From assembly GCA_934402395.1 (NCBI GenBank), contig CAKRTQ010000009.1, forward strand, positions 1-64,000: DNA of 64,000 nt. The letters are read 5' to 3'. Within the stretch, counting starts at the first letter, position 1; each line of letters starts with the position of its first letter. The translations under genes and the position numbers were made by a program. This DNA comes from an uncultured Eubacteriales bacterium (GTDB lineage: Bacteria; Bacillota; Clostridia; Oscillospirales; CAG-272). The notes beneath the pieces are model-generated. The model was not told the DNA's origin. It saw only the letters and a program-made list of their open reading frames with translations, and did not search any database. Below, one piece after another: positions 53,981 through 62,645 of the stretch.

Positions 53981-55372
53981 ATGAAATTATTCACTCACCG
54001 TAATTTCAAAGCCGGAAACGATTCGGATATGACCACAGGCTCGCTGTGGCGGAAAATATTTGTTTTCAGCGTTCCGCTTATGGCGTCACAGCTTCTGCAG
54101 GTGCTCTTCAACATGGCGGATGTCGCTGTGGTCGGCAATTTTTCAAGCTCGCAGGCTTTGGGATCGGTCGGTTCCACTACGATACTCGTGACGCTTTTCA
54201 CCGGTATTCTCATAGGTCTCGGCAGTGGGGTGAATGTCCGTGTGGCGCAGTTCCTCGGGGCGGGCGAAAAACGTGATGCTTCGGAGACAGTACATACATC
54301 GTTCATTATATGCACGGCAGCCGGAATGATAATTGCGGTCGCTTGCTTTTTCCTTGCGCACCCGATGCTCGCTCTCATAAAGACCAAGGATGAGCTTATC
54401 GACGGCGCGGTCCTCTACTTCAAAATATATGCGCTCGGAATGCCCGCACTCGGGATATTCAACTTCGGCAATGCCGTGCTGAGCGCCGAGGGCGATACTC
54501 GCCGTCCGCTCGTTTATCTGAGCGCGGCGGGAGTGCTCAATGTTTTTCTTAACCTGTTTTTTGTCATCGTCTGCAAAATGGCTGCCGACGGCGTCGCGCT
54601 GGCAAGCATAATTTCGCAATACCTTTCAGCCGGACTCATTCTTTGGCGTATGTCGCGTGACCGCGGTGAATGCGGGCTGCACTTAAGGCTCATCCGCATC
54701 CACCCCGCAAAAGCCGCAAGCGTGCTTTCGCTCGGTATTCCGGCAGGGTTTCAGAACTCGATATTTGCTATCGCAAATCTTTTTATACAGTCGGCAGTCA
54801 ATTCGTTTGACCATGTTATGGTCGAAGGCAATTCGGCAGCGGCGAATTCGGATGCCATCATTTACAACGTAATGGCGGCGTTTTATACCGCCTGCTCAAC
54901 GTTTATGGGGCAGAATCTCGGCGCGGGCAAGAAAAAACGCGTGATCAAAAGCTACATCGTCAGCCTGACCTACTCGTTTGCTGCGGGCGCGATCCTCGGC
55001 GGGCTGCTCATGCTGTTCGGCAAGGAGTTTTTGTCGTTGTTCACAGGTGACGCCGAAGTCGCTGCGGCGGGAATGCATCGCATAATGATAATGGGTTTCT
55101 CGTATATGGTTTCCGCATTCATGGATTGCACCATCGCCGCCTCGCGCGGGCTCGGCAAGAGCCTTGTGCCGACAACGATAGTCATACTCGGTTCCTGCGT
55201 GTTCCGCGTGGCGTGGGTGTATACCGTGTTCGCCTACTTCCGCACGATACCGTCGCTTTACCTGCTTTACATCTTTTCGTGGACGATAACTGCGGTCGCC
55301 GAGATCGCTTACTTTGCGTTTGCATGGAATAAATGCTATAAAAATACACCCGAATTGAATATTAATGCATGA
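53981..55372 (+). CDS. MATE-family multidrug efflux protein
   Basis: 463 residues from ATG 53981 (GGAGG upstream); the longer open frame upstream overlaps the promoter. Twelve hydrophobic segments in two similar halves, beginning IFVFSVPLMASQLLQVLFNM, then ADVAVVGNF and GSGVNVRVAQFLGA in the N-half, and FMGQNLGAGKKKR in the C-half. MATE proteins exchange Na+ or H+ for cationic drugs. No regulator adjoins. Confidence 0.93.
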   Translation: MKLFTHRNFKAGNDSDMTTGSLWRKIFVFSVPLMASQLLQVLFNMADVAVVGNFSSSQALGSVGSTTILVTLFTGILIGLGSGVNVRVAQFLGAGEKRDASETVHTSFIICTAAGMIIAVACFFLAHPMLALIKTKDELIDGAVLYFKIYALGMPALGIFNFGNAVLSAEGDTRRPLVYLSAAGVLNVFLNLFFVIVCKMAADGVALASIISQYLSAGLILWRMSRDRGECGLHLRLIRIHPAKAASVLSLGIPAGFQNSIFAIANLFIQSAVNSFDHVMVEGNSAAANSDAIIYNVMAAFYTACSTFMGQNLGAGKKKRVIKSYIVSLTYSFAAGAILGGLLMLFGKEFLSLFTGDAEVAAAGMHRIMIMGFSYMVSAFMDCTIAASRGLGKSLVPTTIVILGSCVFRVAWVYTVFAYFRTIPSLYLLYIFSWTITAVAEIAYFAFAWNKCYKNTPELNINA

Positions 55373-55412
55373 ATGTTCGGCTCTGGCGCTGAATAATCAT
55401 GTGAAAATGATG

Positions 55413-55439
55413 AAAACCGACTCTGAAAAGGGCGGTTTT
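55413..55439 (+). terminator. Terminator-like hairpin after the MATE gene
   Basis: AAAACCG (55413-55419) pairs with CGGTTTT (55433-55439); inner CTCT/AGGG pairing adds stability. Confidence 0.6.
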
Positions 55440-55449
55440 CTGCATATAA

Positions 55450-55500
55450 TAAATAAATATTCATTTCACCCCTTGACAAACCGTTCTTTTGATGTATAAT
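55450..55500 (+). promoter_or_regulatory. Promoter of argG with an ARG-box-like site
   Basis: TTGACA (55473-55478), 16 bases, TATAAT (55495-55500). TAAATAAATATTCA (55450-55463), just upstream of the -35, differs by two bases from the ARG-box pattern TGAATAAAAATTCA bound by ArgR/AhrC. Repression by arginine is expected for argG-argH; the site is inferred. Confidence 0.55.
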
Positions 55501-55539
55501 AATACACGTAATGAAAATACAGTTCCGGAGGGGATAAAA

Positions 55540-56778
55540 ATGATAGACAAAAAGGACATCAAAAAGGACATCAAAAAGGTCGTGCTTGCATATTCGGGCG
55601 GACTGGATACATCAATAATCATACCGTGGCTCAAGGAAAATTACAACGGCTGCGAGGTCATAGCGGTATCCGGCAACGTCGGGCAGGCAGATGAGCTTGA
55701 CGGACTTGAAGAAAAGGCACTGGCGACCGGCGCATCCAAGCTGTATGTTCTCGACCTTACCGACGAGTATGTGGACGATTACATCATCCCGACCATGAAG
55801 GCGGGGGCAAAGTATGAAGAATATCTGCTCGGCACCAGTCACGCGCGACCCTGCATTGCAAAGCATCTTGTCGAGATAGCAAAAAAAGAGGGCGCGGACG
55901 CAATCGCGCACGGCTGCACCGGCAAGGGGAACGACCAGGTGCGTTTTGAGCTTACCATCAAGCACTTTGCGCCGGAAATGCTGATAATAGCACCGTGGCG
56001 GGAATGGAGCATAAAGTCGCGTGAGGAGGAAATAGATTATGCCGAGGCGCACGGCGTGCCGCTCAAGATAAACCGCGAGACAAATTACTCAAAGGACAAA
56101 AACCTCTGGCATCTTTCACACGAGGGACTTGACCTTGAGGACACCGGCAACGAACCGCAGTACGAGAAAGCGGGATTCCTTGAAATGGGAGTGTCACCCG
56201 TGGACGCGCCCGACACGCCCACATATGTCACACTTGATTTTGAGGCGGGCGTTCCCGTTGCCATTGACGGCGAGAAGATGAGTGCGAAGAATATAATTCT
56301 GAAGCTTAATGAGCTTGGCGGAAAGAACGGCATCGGAATTCTGGATATAGTCGAAAACCGCCTTGTCGGCATGAAGTGCCGCGGCGTTTACGAAACACCG
56401 GGCGGAACGATACTTTACAAGGCGCATTCGGTGCTTGAAACTCTTTGCCTTGACAAAATGACAATGCACGAAAAGGAAAAACTGGCGGTAACATATGCCG
56501 AGCTCGTGTATAACGGACAGTGGTTCACGCCGTTGCGCGAGGCATTGGCGGCATTTGTCGATAAAACGCAGGAGCGCGTCACGGGCAAGGTAAAGCTCAA
56601 GCTTTACAAGGGGAATATCATAAACGCAGGAGTGTGGAGTCCGTATTCGCTTTACAGTGAGCAGATAGCTACATTCGGCGAGAGCGATTACGACCAGACC
56701 GACGCGAACGGATTTATTAATCTGTACGGACTTCCCATCAAGGTGCAGGCGCTTTCCGATATGGGAAAGCTTTCGTAA
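55540..56778 (+). CDS. argG: Argininosuccinate synthase
   Basis: 412 residues from ATG 55540 (GGAGGGG ahead). PP-loop KVVLAYSGGLDTSIIIPWL binds ATP. SHARPCIAKHLVEIA, HGCTGKGNDQVRFELT, and REWSIKSREEEIDYAEAHG are the family's conserved blocks. Joins citrulline and aspartate to argininosuccinate. An unusual short duplication, KKDIKKDIKK, precedes the PP-loop. Directly followed by argH. Confidence 0.98.
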   Translation: MIDKKDIKKDIKKVVLAYSGGLDTSIIIPWLKENYNGCEVIAVSGNVGQADELDGLEEKALATGASKLYVLDLTDEYVDDYIIPTMKAGAKYEEYLLGTSHARPCIAKHLVEIAKKEGADAIAHGCTGKGNDQVRFELTIKHFAPEMLIIAPWREWSIKSREEEIDYAEAHGVPLKINRETNYSKDKNLWHLSHEGLDLEDTGNEPQYEKAGFLEMGVSPVDAPDTPTYVTLDFEAGVPVAIDGEKMSAKNIILKLNELGGKNGIGILDIVENRLVGMKCRGVYETPGGTILYKAHSVLETLCLDKMTMHEKEKLAVTYAELVYNGQWFTPLREALAAFVDKTQERVTGKVKLKLYKGNIINAGVWSPYSLYSEQIATFGESDYDQTDANGFINLYGLPIKVQALSDMGKLS

Positions 56779-56783
56779 CGGCA

Positions 56784-58409
56784 ATGACCGGCGAAAAAAA
56801 GCATACGTGCGCGGCGGATACGGTAAAGATGCCGCACGATGGTCAGACCGCGCAGACCCGGCCCGGCGGCAGCGGATGCGGATATCCGATCTATTCACCG
56901 GCGGGGGATGAAGCCCAGATTCAGCAGATATCTTCCGGCGGCAGCGGATATGGATCTCCGATCTCTTCACCATCGGGGTATGAAGCTCAAAATCTGCACA
57001 AACGTCACCCGAGCTCAAAAAAAATCTGGGTGGGGAGGAGCAACGGCGTGACCGATACGGTGGCGGATGACTTTAATTCGTCGATCCGGTTCGACAGCAG
57101 AATGTACCGCGAGGATATCGGCGGGAGCATAGCACATGCCGCAATGCTCGGCGCGCAGGGGATAATCCCGGCGCCCGATGCCGAAAAGATCATATCGGGA
57201 CTTGAAGAAATACTTGCCGATCTCGATGCGGGAAGACTCCGGTTCGATCCTGCGGCAGAGGACGTTCATATGTTTGTTGAGACGGTGCTGACGGAGCGTC
57301 TCGGCGATGTGGGAAAAAGGCTGCACACGGCGCGCAGCCGCAATGATCAGGTAACGCTTGACACGCGTATGTACCTGCGTGGCAAAGCCGACGACACGGC
57401 GGGTCATGTGCGGGAGCTTGTATCTGTTCTTTGCGACCGTGCCGGGGAACACGCCGCAACCATAATGCCGGGGTATACCCATATGCAGCGGGCTCAGCCG
57501 GTAACATTCGGTCATCATCTCATGGCATATGCTGCAATGCTTCTGCGCGACATAGGTAGGCTGGGCGATTGCCGCAGGAGGATGAATATTTCTCCGATCG
57601 GCTGCTGCGCATTGGCGGGAACGACCTATGCGGTCGACCGCCGTGCCGAAGCCTCGGCACTCGGATTTGACGGTATATGCGGCAACAGCCTTGACGGTGT
57701 TTCGGACCGTGACTACTGCATTGAGCTTTGCTCGACGCTTTCGGTGCTCATGATGCATCTTTCGCGCCTCGCGGAGGAGATGGTGCTCTGGTCAAGCTGG
57801 GAGTTCGGATTTATCGAACTTTCCGATGCGTACACGACAGGGTCCTCGATAATGCCGCAAAAAAAGAACCCCGACATGGCTGAGCTGGTTCGCGGCAAAA
57901 CCGGACGTGTTTACGGCGACCTTGTGGCGCTGCTCACGGTTATGAAGGGGCTTCCGCTTGCGTATAACAAGGATATGCAGGAGGACAAGGAGAGCGTTTT
58001 CGACGCCGTGGATACAGCCGGGGCGTGCCTTGCGGTCATGACTCCGATGATAGCGACAATGAAGGTAAAGGCGGATGCCATGAGACGCGCGGCACAGCGT
58101 GGGTTCATCAACGCCACAGATCTTGCCGATTATCTTGTGACAAAGGGCGTGCCATTCCGTGCCGCATACAAGATATCGGGTGAGCTTGTCGCCCTCTGCA
58201 TAAGGGAAGACACGGTGCTTGAAGAACTGCCGCTTGAGACGTTCCGCCGCGCCTCTCCGGTAATAGACGAGGATGTATACCGCGCCATTGACCTTGATGC
58301 GTGCGTGACGCGGCGTATATCCGAGGGCGGGACCTCGCCGGGATCGGTCATGGAGCAGATCACGGCGGTGAGAAAAGAAATAGAGGGAGCTGTTAAAAAC
58401 TCGATTTGA
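56784..58409 (+). CDS. argH: Argininosuccinate lyase with a repeat-derived N-terminal extension
   Basis: 541 residues against about 460 usual. The ArgH body starts with KKIWVGRSNGVTDTVADDFN (normally K-L-W-G-G-R-F), followed by STRYDSR-like RMYREDIGGSIAHAAML, HTARSRNDQVTLDTRMYL, GYTHMQRAQPVTFGHHLM and the signature SSIMPQKKNPDMAE. The first ~75 residues are encoded by two tandem copies of the window's short repeat, in frame. The only in-frame ATGs are 56784 and 56829; neither has a strong ribosome binding site, so coupling to argG five bases upstream is likely. GTG 57049 has GGGGAGGAG ahead but would lose the WGGR segment. Confidence 0.95.
   Translation: MTGEKKHTCAADTVKMPHDGQTAQTRPGGSGCGYPIYSPAGDEAQIQQISSGGSGYGSPISSPSGYEAQNLHKRHPSSKKIWVGRSNGVTDTVADDFNSSIRFDSRMYREDIGGSIAHAAMLGAQGIIPAPDAEKIISGLEEILADLDAGRLRFDPAAEDVHMFVETVLTERLGDVGKRLHTARSRNDQVTLDTRMYLRGKADDTAGHVRELVSVLCDRAGEHAATIMPGYTHMQRAQPVTFGHHLMAYAAMLLRDIGRLGDCRRRMNISPIGCCALAGTTYAVDRRAEASALGFDGICGNSLDGVSDRDYCIELCSTLSVLMMHLSRLAEEMVLWSSWEFGFIELSDAYTTGSSIMPQKKNPDMAELVRGKTGRVYGDLVALLTVMKGLPLAYNKDMQEDKESVFDAVDTAGACLAVMTPMIATMKVKADAMRRAAQRGFINATDLADYLVTKGVPFRAAYKISGELVALCIREDTVLEELPLETFRRASPVIDEDVYRAIDLDACVTRRISEGGTSPGSVMEQITAVRKEIEGAVKNSI
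56864..57017 (-). repeat. Two tandem short-type repeats inside the argH 5' end
   Basis: Two reversed copies of the short repeat, about 56864-56931 and 56932-57017. The second includes CAAAATCTGCACAAACGTCA and CCCGAGCTCAAAAA, matching the reverse of 59341-59439. At the protein level they give GGSGCGYPIYSPAGDEAQ and GGSGYGSPISSPSGYEAQ. Confidence 0.75.
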
Positions 58410-58483
58410 GTTTTTAATACCACCGAATATCATTATAACGGCGGTGCCGAAAAACTCAAAGCAGTTTTTTCGGCGCCGCCGTT
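58393..58483. terminator. Convergent terminators between argH and the minus-strand lipoprotein gene
   Basis: TTAAAAACTC (58393-58402) pairs with GAGTTTTTAA (58408-58417), overlapping the argH stop. AACGGCGGTGCCGAAAAACT (58437-58456) pairs with AGTTTTTTCGGCGCCGCCGT (58463-58482). Both have the AAAACTC-type core of the palindrome family at 26008. Confidence 0.85.
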
Positions 58484-58488
58484 GTACG

Positions 58489-59247
58489 TCAGTCAAGCAC
58501 ATACCACAGCTCGGTCTCGCTTGATGGATCAAAACAGTAGATGCCCAGCTTTGTGGAGCAGAATATTCTGCCCTGCCATTCGACAACCGACATGACCTCA
58601 AGCTTACGGTAAAGCTCGGAGCCGGTAATGAGAGTTACTTTTCCGTCTGTCCCCACCCGCATAAGCGACGGCGTATCGCCGCCGGTGGCAATAATGACAG
58701 CTCCGCCGTCCGATGCGGCGCAGGCTGCCGTCGGAGCGCCGTTGACAGTGGCAACTGTGCGGCTGTTTATGACCTGCTCTCCCGAGGTCGGCTCAAGAAT
58801 ATACACGTGTGTGCTTCCGCCGCCATCGGTTACCGCAATACATCCGCCCGGTGCAGTGAAAAGCCCTGCGCAGCTCTCGCCGGTGACCGGAATGCTCCTG
58901 CCGTCCGACGTCAGAAAAGTCACGCCGCGCGGCGTGCCGGCAAAGCAGCCGCCCGCCGCGTTGAGGCTGCGCGCACTGCCGCCCCCGGGATCCGTGTCGG
59001 ATATGAAAATGGTATCGTTTTTTACCGATATATAATACGCGAGCGAAGCATACGAAGATGTCTTTTTTATTTTTTCGGCGCGTTTTTCATTGTATTGAGC
59101 AGGATACAGCTTTTCCGGCAGCCTGAAGACCACCGAGCTTACTGGCAGTCCGTCGCGGTGCGAGCAGCCTCCCAATATCACGCAGACGGCAAAAACGGCG
59201 ATCAGCGCGGACAGTCCGCGCGTGCCGTATCGGGTTGAGCGTTTCAT
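58489..59247 (-). CDS. Lipoprotein with beta-propeller-like repeats
   Basis: 252 residues. Lipobox LGGC (Cys28). The body shows repeated four-strand-like units with a conserved GG and a short Asp/Gly turn (GGCFAGTPRGVTFLTSDGRS, GGCIAVTDGGGSTHVYILEP, GGAVIIATGGDTPSLMRVGT), as in small beta-propellers. GGAGGATAAAA precedes its ATG at 59247. Function unknown. Confidence 0.65.
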   Translation of the reverse strand: MKRSTRYGTRGLSALIAVFAVCVILGGCSHRDGLPVSSVVFRLPEKLYPAQYNEKRAEKIKKTSSYASLAYYISVKNDTIFISDTDPGGGSARSLNAAGGCFAGTPRGVTFLTSDGRSIPVTGESCAGLFTAPGGCIAVTDGGGSTHVYILEPTSGEQVINSRTVATVNGAPTAACAASDGGAVIIATGGDTPSLMRVGTDGKVTLITGSELYRKLEVMSVVEWQGRIFCSTKLGIYCFDPSSETELWYVLD

Positions 59248-59297
59248 TTTTATCCTCCGTGTGTGGTAATGGCGGCATTCTCCGCCGCCTCCCCTCT

Positions 59298-59326
59298 ATT
59301 ATATCACAAAAATCCCATCCCCGCAA
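59298..59326 (-). promoter_or_regulatory. Promoter of the minus-strand lipoprotein gene
   Basis: On the minus strand: TTGCGG (59326-59321), 17 bases, TATAAT (59303-59298). Confidence 0.6.
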
Positions 59327-59340
59327 ATTTTTTTGTTTTT

Positions 59341-59737
59341 TAAGCTCGGGTGGCGTTTGTGCGGATTTTGAGCTTTGTACCCCGACAGTGGAAAAGAGCA
59401 GATCCATATCTTCCTGCAGCCGGATAGTTACATCGGAACATTTTTTTGACCTTCGGGTGGCGTTTGTGCGGATTTTGAGCTTTGTGCCCCGATGGTAGGC
59501 GGGGAATAAAGTCATATAGATGCTTTAGTACGGTTTCCCCGCCGCGTTTAGCCGTGCAGCGGCACGGCTAAACCAAAGAACAGAAAAGCAGGTTCATACC
59601 TTTCTGCCGCCGGATAGTTACATCGGAACATTTTTTTGACCTTCGGGTGGCGTTTGTGCGGATTTTGAGCTTTGTGCCCCGACAGTGGAAAAGAGCAGAT
59701 CCATATCTTCCTGCCGCCATACAGTTACATCGGAACA
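59341..59737 (+). repeat. Tandem array of short, long and short structured repeats
   Basis: Three head-to-tail copies: short (59341-59439), long (59451-59629), short (59640-59737). Each starts with CGGGTGGCGTTTGTGCGGAT and ends with AGTTACATCGGAACA; spacers include TTTTTTTGACCTT. The long copy carries the two hairpins of the 46-kb repeats (GTTTAGCCGTGC, loop AGCG, GCACGGCTAAAC at 59546-59573; and GGCGGGG/CCCCGCC), in reverse orientation to them. No gene is seen between 59248 and 60030. Confidence 0.88.
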
Positions 59738-59936
59738 TGAGCGCACATATTCGGGCTGAGCCGCAAAGCGGCTTGACCGGGGATGATAGCATCCCTGCCG
59801 GCACCGGCGGTTTGTATCCTGTTTTGTATGTAATTACATTTGTCGGATAAGTACCCCATATGGCGCATTATGCGTTTCATTACTTATTTCAAGGTGTTAA
59901 AATCGGAATTTTCTTCATTTTTGATAAGAAAAGGGG

Positions 59937-59965
59937 TTGAAGTGTCAGGGGCTTTGTGATATAAT
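59937..59965 (+). promoter_or_regulatory. Promoter of the binding-protein operon
   Basis: TTGAAG (59937-59942), 17 bases, TATAAT (59960-59965), about 65 bases before the start at 60031. Confidence 0.75.
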
Positions 59966-60030
59966 GCTAATAGGTGTATTTGCCCGTGTTCCGACACCGG
60001 CAAGCCATGTAATTACGGAGGAAAAATATC

Positions 60031-61542
60031 ATGAACCACAAAAACAAAACCGACAGCAAACGCACGTTTGCACGTCTCGGCTCTGCGGTTCTTGCTTTGC
60101 TCATGCTCGGCGGCGTTATTGCCACCCTTGCTTCATGTGCAAAGCCGGATGGCGGAGACGGGACAAAGCCCGACACAACTACCGCAGCGGTGGATGTTGA
60201 CGAGACCACCAATGACATTTACAAGGATGTTCCCACGGGCAACTTCAATGACGAAGAATTCCACATCCTTAACGACATCTGCACATGGGCGCTCACGACA
60301 ATGGAATCGTCCGATCAGCTCGGCGACACCATTTCCGACGCCGTGACGAACCGCAACGGTATTCTTGAACAGCAGGTCGGCGTAAAGCTGGTCATCAACA
60401 CGGTTTCCAACGTTAACTCCGATATCCGCAAGGATCAGGACACGACCACAAACCAGTATGACTGCTTCTTTGATCCGTCCACAAGCAATGTAAAGCTTGC
60501 CGTAGAGGGCAGACTTGTTGATTTCAACGAGCTGAAGGACATTGACCTTACCAAGGAATGGTGGTATCCCACATCCACACGCAACCTTGCCATCGGTCCT
60601 GCCGTTTATATGGTCTTTTCCGATATTCATCTTTACTTCCACGAGTCGTTCTATGTCTCCATCTTCAACAAGGATATGTTTGCGAACTATCCCGGACTTG
60701 AAGACCCGTACGAGCTTGTAAAGTCGGGCAACTGGACGATAGATAAGCTCACCGAAATGATGAAGGTCGTTGCCAGCGATGTTGATGCCAACGGCAAAAA
60801 GGATATTTCCGAGTCCACGAGCATATACGGGCTGGTTGCCCACACCAACGCGGGTTACTCCATGATGGTCGGTTTTGACAACAACCTGCTTGAATACGAT
60901 AATCAGCATATCCCGCAGGCTAACTTTACCGGCGTCGGCGAACGCTTCATCGACTCCTACAACAAGGTAAAGAACACCATGTACGATACCGTGCTTTGCG
61001 GCAGCCCGATAAGCGAGGGCTACTCAAAGCTTACCAACCGTCAGCACACTCCGTTCTCCGAGGGGCGCGCCCTCTTTATGTACGAAGTCACCGGAACGCT
61101 CAAAGAGCACCGTGACGAGAGCTTCTCCTACGGTATCGTGACCTCCCCCAAATACAACGCGGAACAGAAGGAATACATATCCCCCATCACCTGCAGCGCC
61201 GCTTCCATGTGTGTGCCGGTAGGCTGCAAGGATCTTGACCGCGTAGGCGTCGTGCTTGAAAACATGGCAGCCGTATCGCACAAGGTCATCAAGCCCGCGT
61301 ACTACAACATCACGCTCTGCTACAAATACAATAAGGACCCCGCCGCTATCGAAATGCTTGACATGGTTTACAAGAACGGCAGATTCGAGCTTGCATACGT
61401 TTACAACTTCGGCGGGCTCCGCTCCACTGTTGAAACCGCATTCAAAACCGGCGTTTCCGATATTTCCGGTCAGGTCGGAAGAAGCAAAAAGCTTATCAAC
61501 CGCGGAATCGAGGATGCCATCAAGGGACTCAAACTTAACTGA
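60031..61542 (+). CDS. Extracellular solute-binding lipoprotein
   Basis: 503 residues. A long signal peptide ends in lipobox LASC (Cys36), followed by a Thr/Asp-rich linker. The body resembles family 1 carbohydrate-binding receptors (NRNGILEQQVGVKLVI, NTVSNVNSDI, YVSIFNKDMFANY, KSGNWTIDKLTEMMKVV, FSEGRALFMYEV). No transporter subunits follow; instead a LamG protein, tmk and an SGNH hydrolase are 12 to 30 bases apart in one operon. GGAGG lies nine bases upstream. Ligand unknown. Confidence 0.85.
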   Translation: MNHKNKTDSKRTFARLGSAVLALLMLGGVIATLASCAKPDGGDGTKPDTTTAAVDVDETTNDIYKDVPTGNFNDEEFHILNDICTWALTTMESSDQLGDTISDAVTNRNGILEQQVGVKLVINTVSNVNSDIRKDQDTTTNQYDCFFDPSTSNVKLAVEGRLVDFNELKDIDLTKEWWYPTSTRNLAIGPAVYMVFSDIHLYFHESFYVSIFNKDMFANYPGLEDPYELVKSGNWTIDKLTEMMKVVASDVDANGKKDISESTSIYGLVAHTNAGYSMMVGFDNNLLEYDNQHIPQANFTGVGERFIDSYNKVKNTMYDTVLCGSPISEGYSKLTNRQHTPFSEGRALFMYEVTGTLKEHRDESFSYGIVTSPKYNAEQKEYISPITCSAASMCVPVGCKDLDRVGVVLENMAAVSHKVIKPAYYNITLCYKYNKDPAAIEMLDMVYKNGRFELAYVYNFGGLRSTVETAFKTGVSDISGQVGRSKKLINRGIEDAIKGLKLN

Positions 61543-61556
61543 TGAGGTGAACCGAA

Positions 61557-62633
61557 ATGAAAAAAATACTTGCAATAACTACTGCCGTACTCATGCTTGC
61601 GGCAATGGCGCTTCCCGCATTTGCCGCCAACACCACCGTTGACCTTGAAAACGGACTTCTTCTGCACTACACATTTGACGAATACGACCCCAAGACCCAG
61701 ACATTTGCCGATTCCTCAAAGGTAAATCCCGCACCGGTCGAAAGAATGATCGGCACAACCTACACGTCCCCCGGACCTGTGGGTCAGGCTGTGTTCTTTG
61801 ACGGCGAGACTTCCTTCATGGCGTATTCCGATACGCTCAAGGATAAGCTGGTTGATCTCACCACGTTCACCTTCTCGGTCTGGATCTATGCCGATAAGTT
61901 CCCGGCTGAATCCGCCGACAAAAACCGCTACTTCTTCACCACCCAGTCATGGAGCGTCGGAGATATGCATCTGCAGTTCGTCTGGGGTGAATTCCCCGGC
62001 TCCTGTCAGGTCTGCATAAGCGGCAACAGCAAGGCGCCTACCGGCGGTATGTTTGAGGAAAAGAACTTCTCACATTACCGCACGCCTCAGCTCGAAACGA
62101 GCAAGTGGACCCTCTTTACCATTGTTTACGACACCAATACAAACACCATCAAGTACTATGCCGACGGCAACCTTGTCGATTCTGCCGTGTACACCGAATC
62201 CGTTCCGGTCCAGATCGCGGGCATCAGCCTCGGCAACCACTACGAGATCGGTAAATACCCCGGATTTGAGGGCTACCTTGACGACCTCCGCATTTACAAC
62301 CGTATGCTGAGCGATGTTGAGATAATGGCTCTGGCGCAGATGGGCAACGCCACTGTTGTGCCTGCCGCTACCGAGATAAAGGACGAGGAGACTGTTCCTC
62401 CCGAGACAAAGCCCGAGACCAAGCCGGAGACGAAGCCCGAAACAGCACCGGAGACCAAGCCGGAGACAAAACCCGAGACTAAGCCCGAAACCAAGCCTGA
62501 TGCGACAAAGGCTCCCGAAACTACTGCGGCAGCGGGCGGCGAAAAGAAAGGCTGCGGTTCATCCGCCGCACTTATCGGCTGCATTGCCGCGCTTATTCCC
62601 GCAGCGTTCTGCCTGAAGAGAAAAAAAGACTGA
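61557..62633 (+). CDS. Secreted LamG-domain surface protein
   Basis: 358 residues. Signal peptide ending LPAFA. Laminin-G/concanavalin-like domain: GLLLHYTFDEYDPKTQTFAD, VFFDGETSFMAYS, FTFSVWIYADKF, WTLFTIVYDTNTNTIKYYAD and GYLDDLRIYNRMLSDVEI, the last a LamG hallmark. Then a long PETKPETKPETK repeat, GEKKGCGSSAA, a membrane helix and a basic CLKRKKD end, so it is probably membrane- or wall-anchored. Likely binds glycans. GAGGTG precedes the start; 14-base gap to the lipoprotein gene. Confidence 0.85.
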   Translation: MKKILAITTAVLMLAAMALPAFAANTTVDLENGLLLHYTFDEYDPKTQTFADSSKVNPAPVERMIGTTYTSPGPVGQAVFFDGETSFMAYSDTLKDKLVDLTTFTFSVWIYADKFPAESADKNRYFFTTQSWSVGDMHLQFVWGEFPGSCQVCISGNSKAPTGGMFEEKNFSHYRTPQLETSKWTLFTIVYDTNTNTIKYYADGNLVDSAVYTESVPVQIAGISLGNHYEIGKYPGFEGYLDDLRIYNRMLSDVEIMALAQMGNATVVPAATEIKDEETVPPETKPETKPETKPETAPETKPETKPETKPETKPDATKAPETTAAAGGEKKGCGSSAALIGCIAALIPAAFCLKRKKD

Positions 62634-62645
62634 TCGGAGCTGAAA

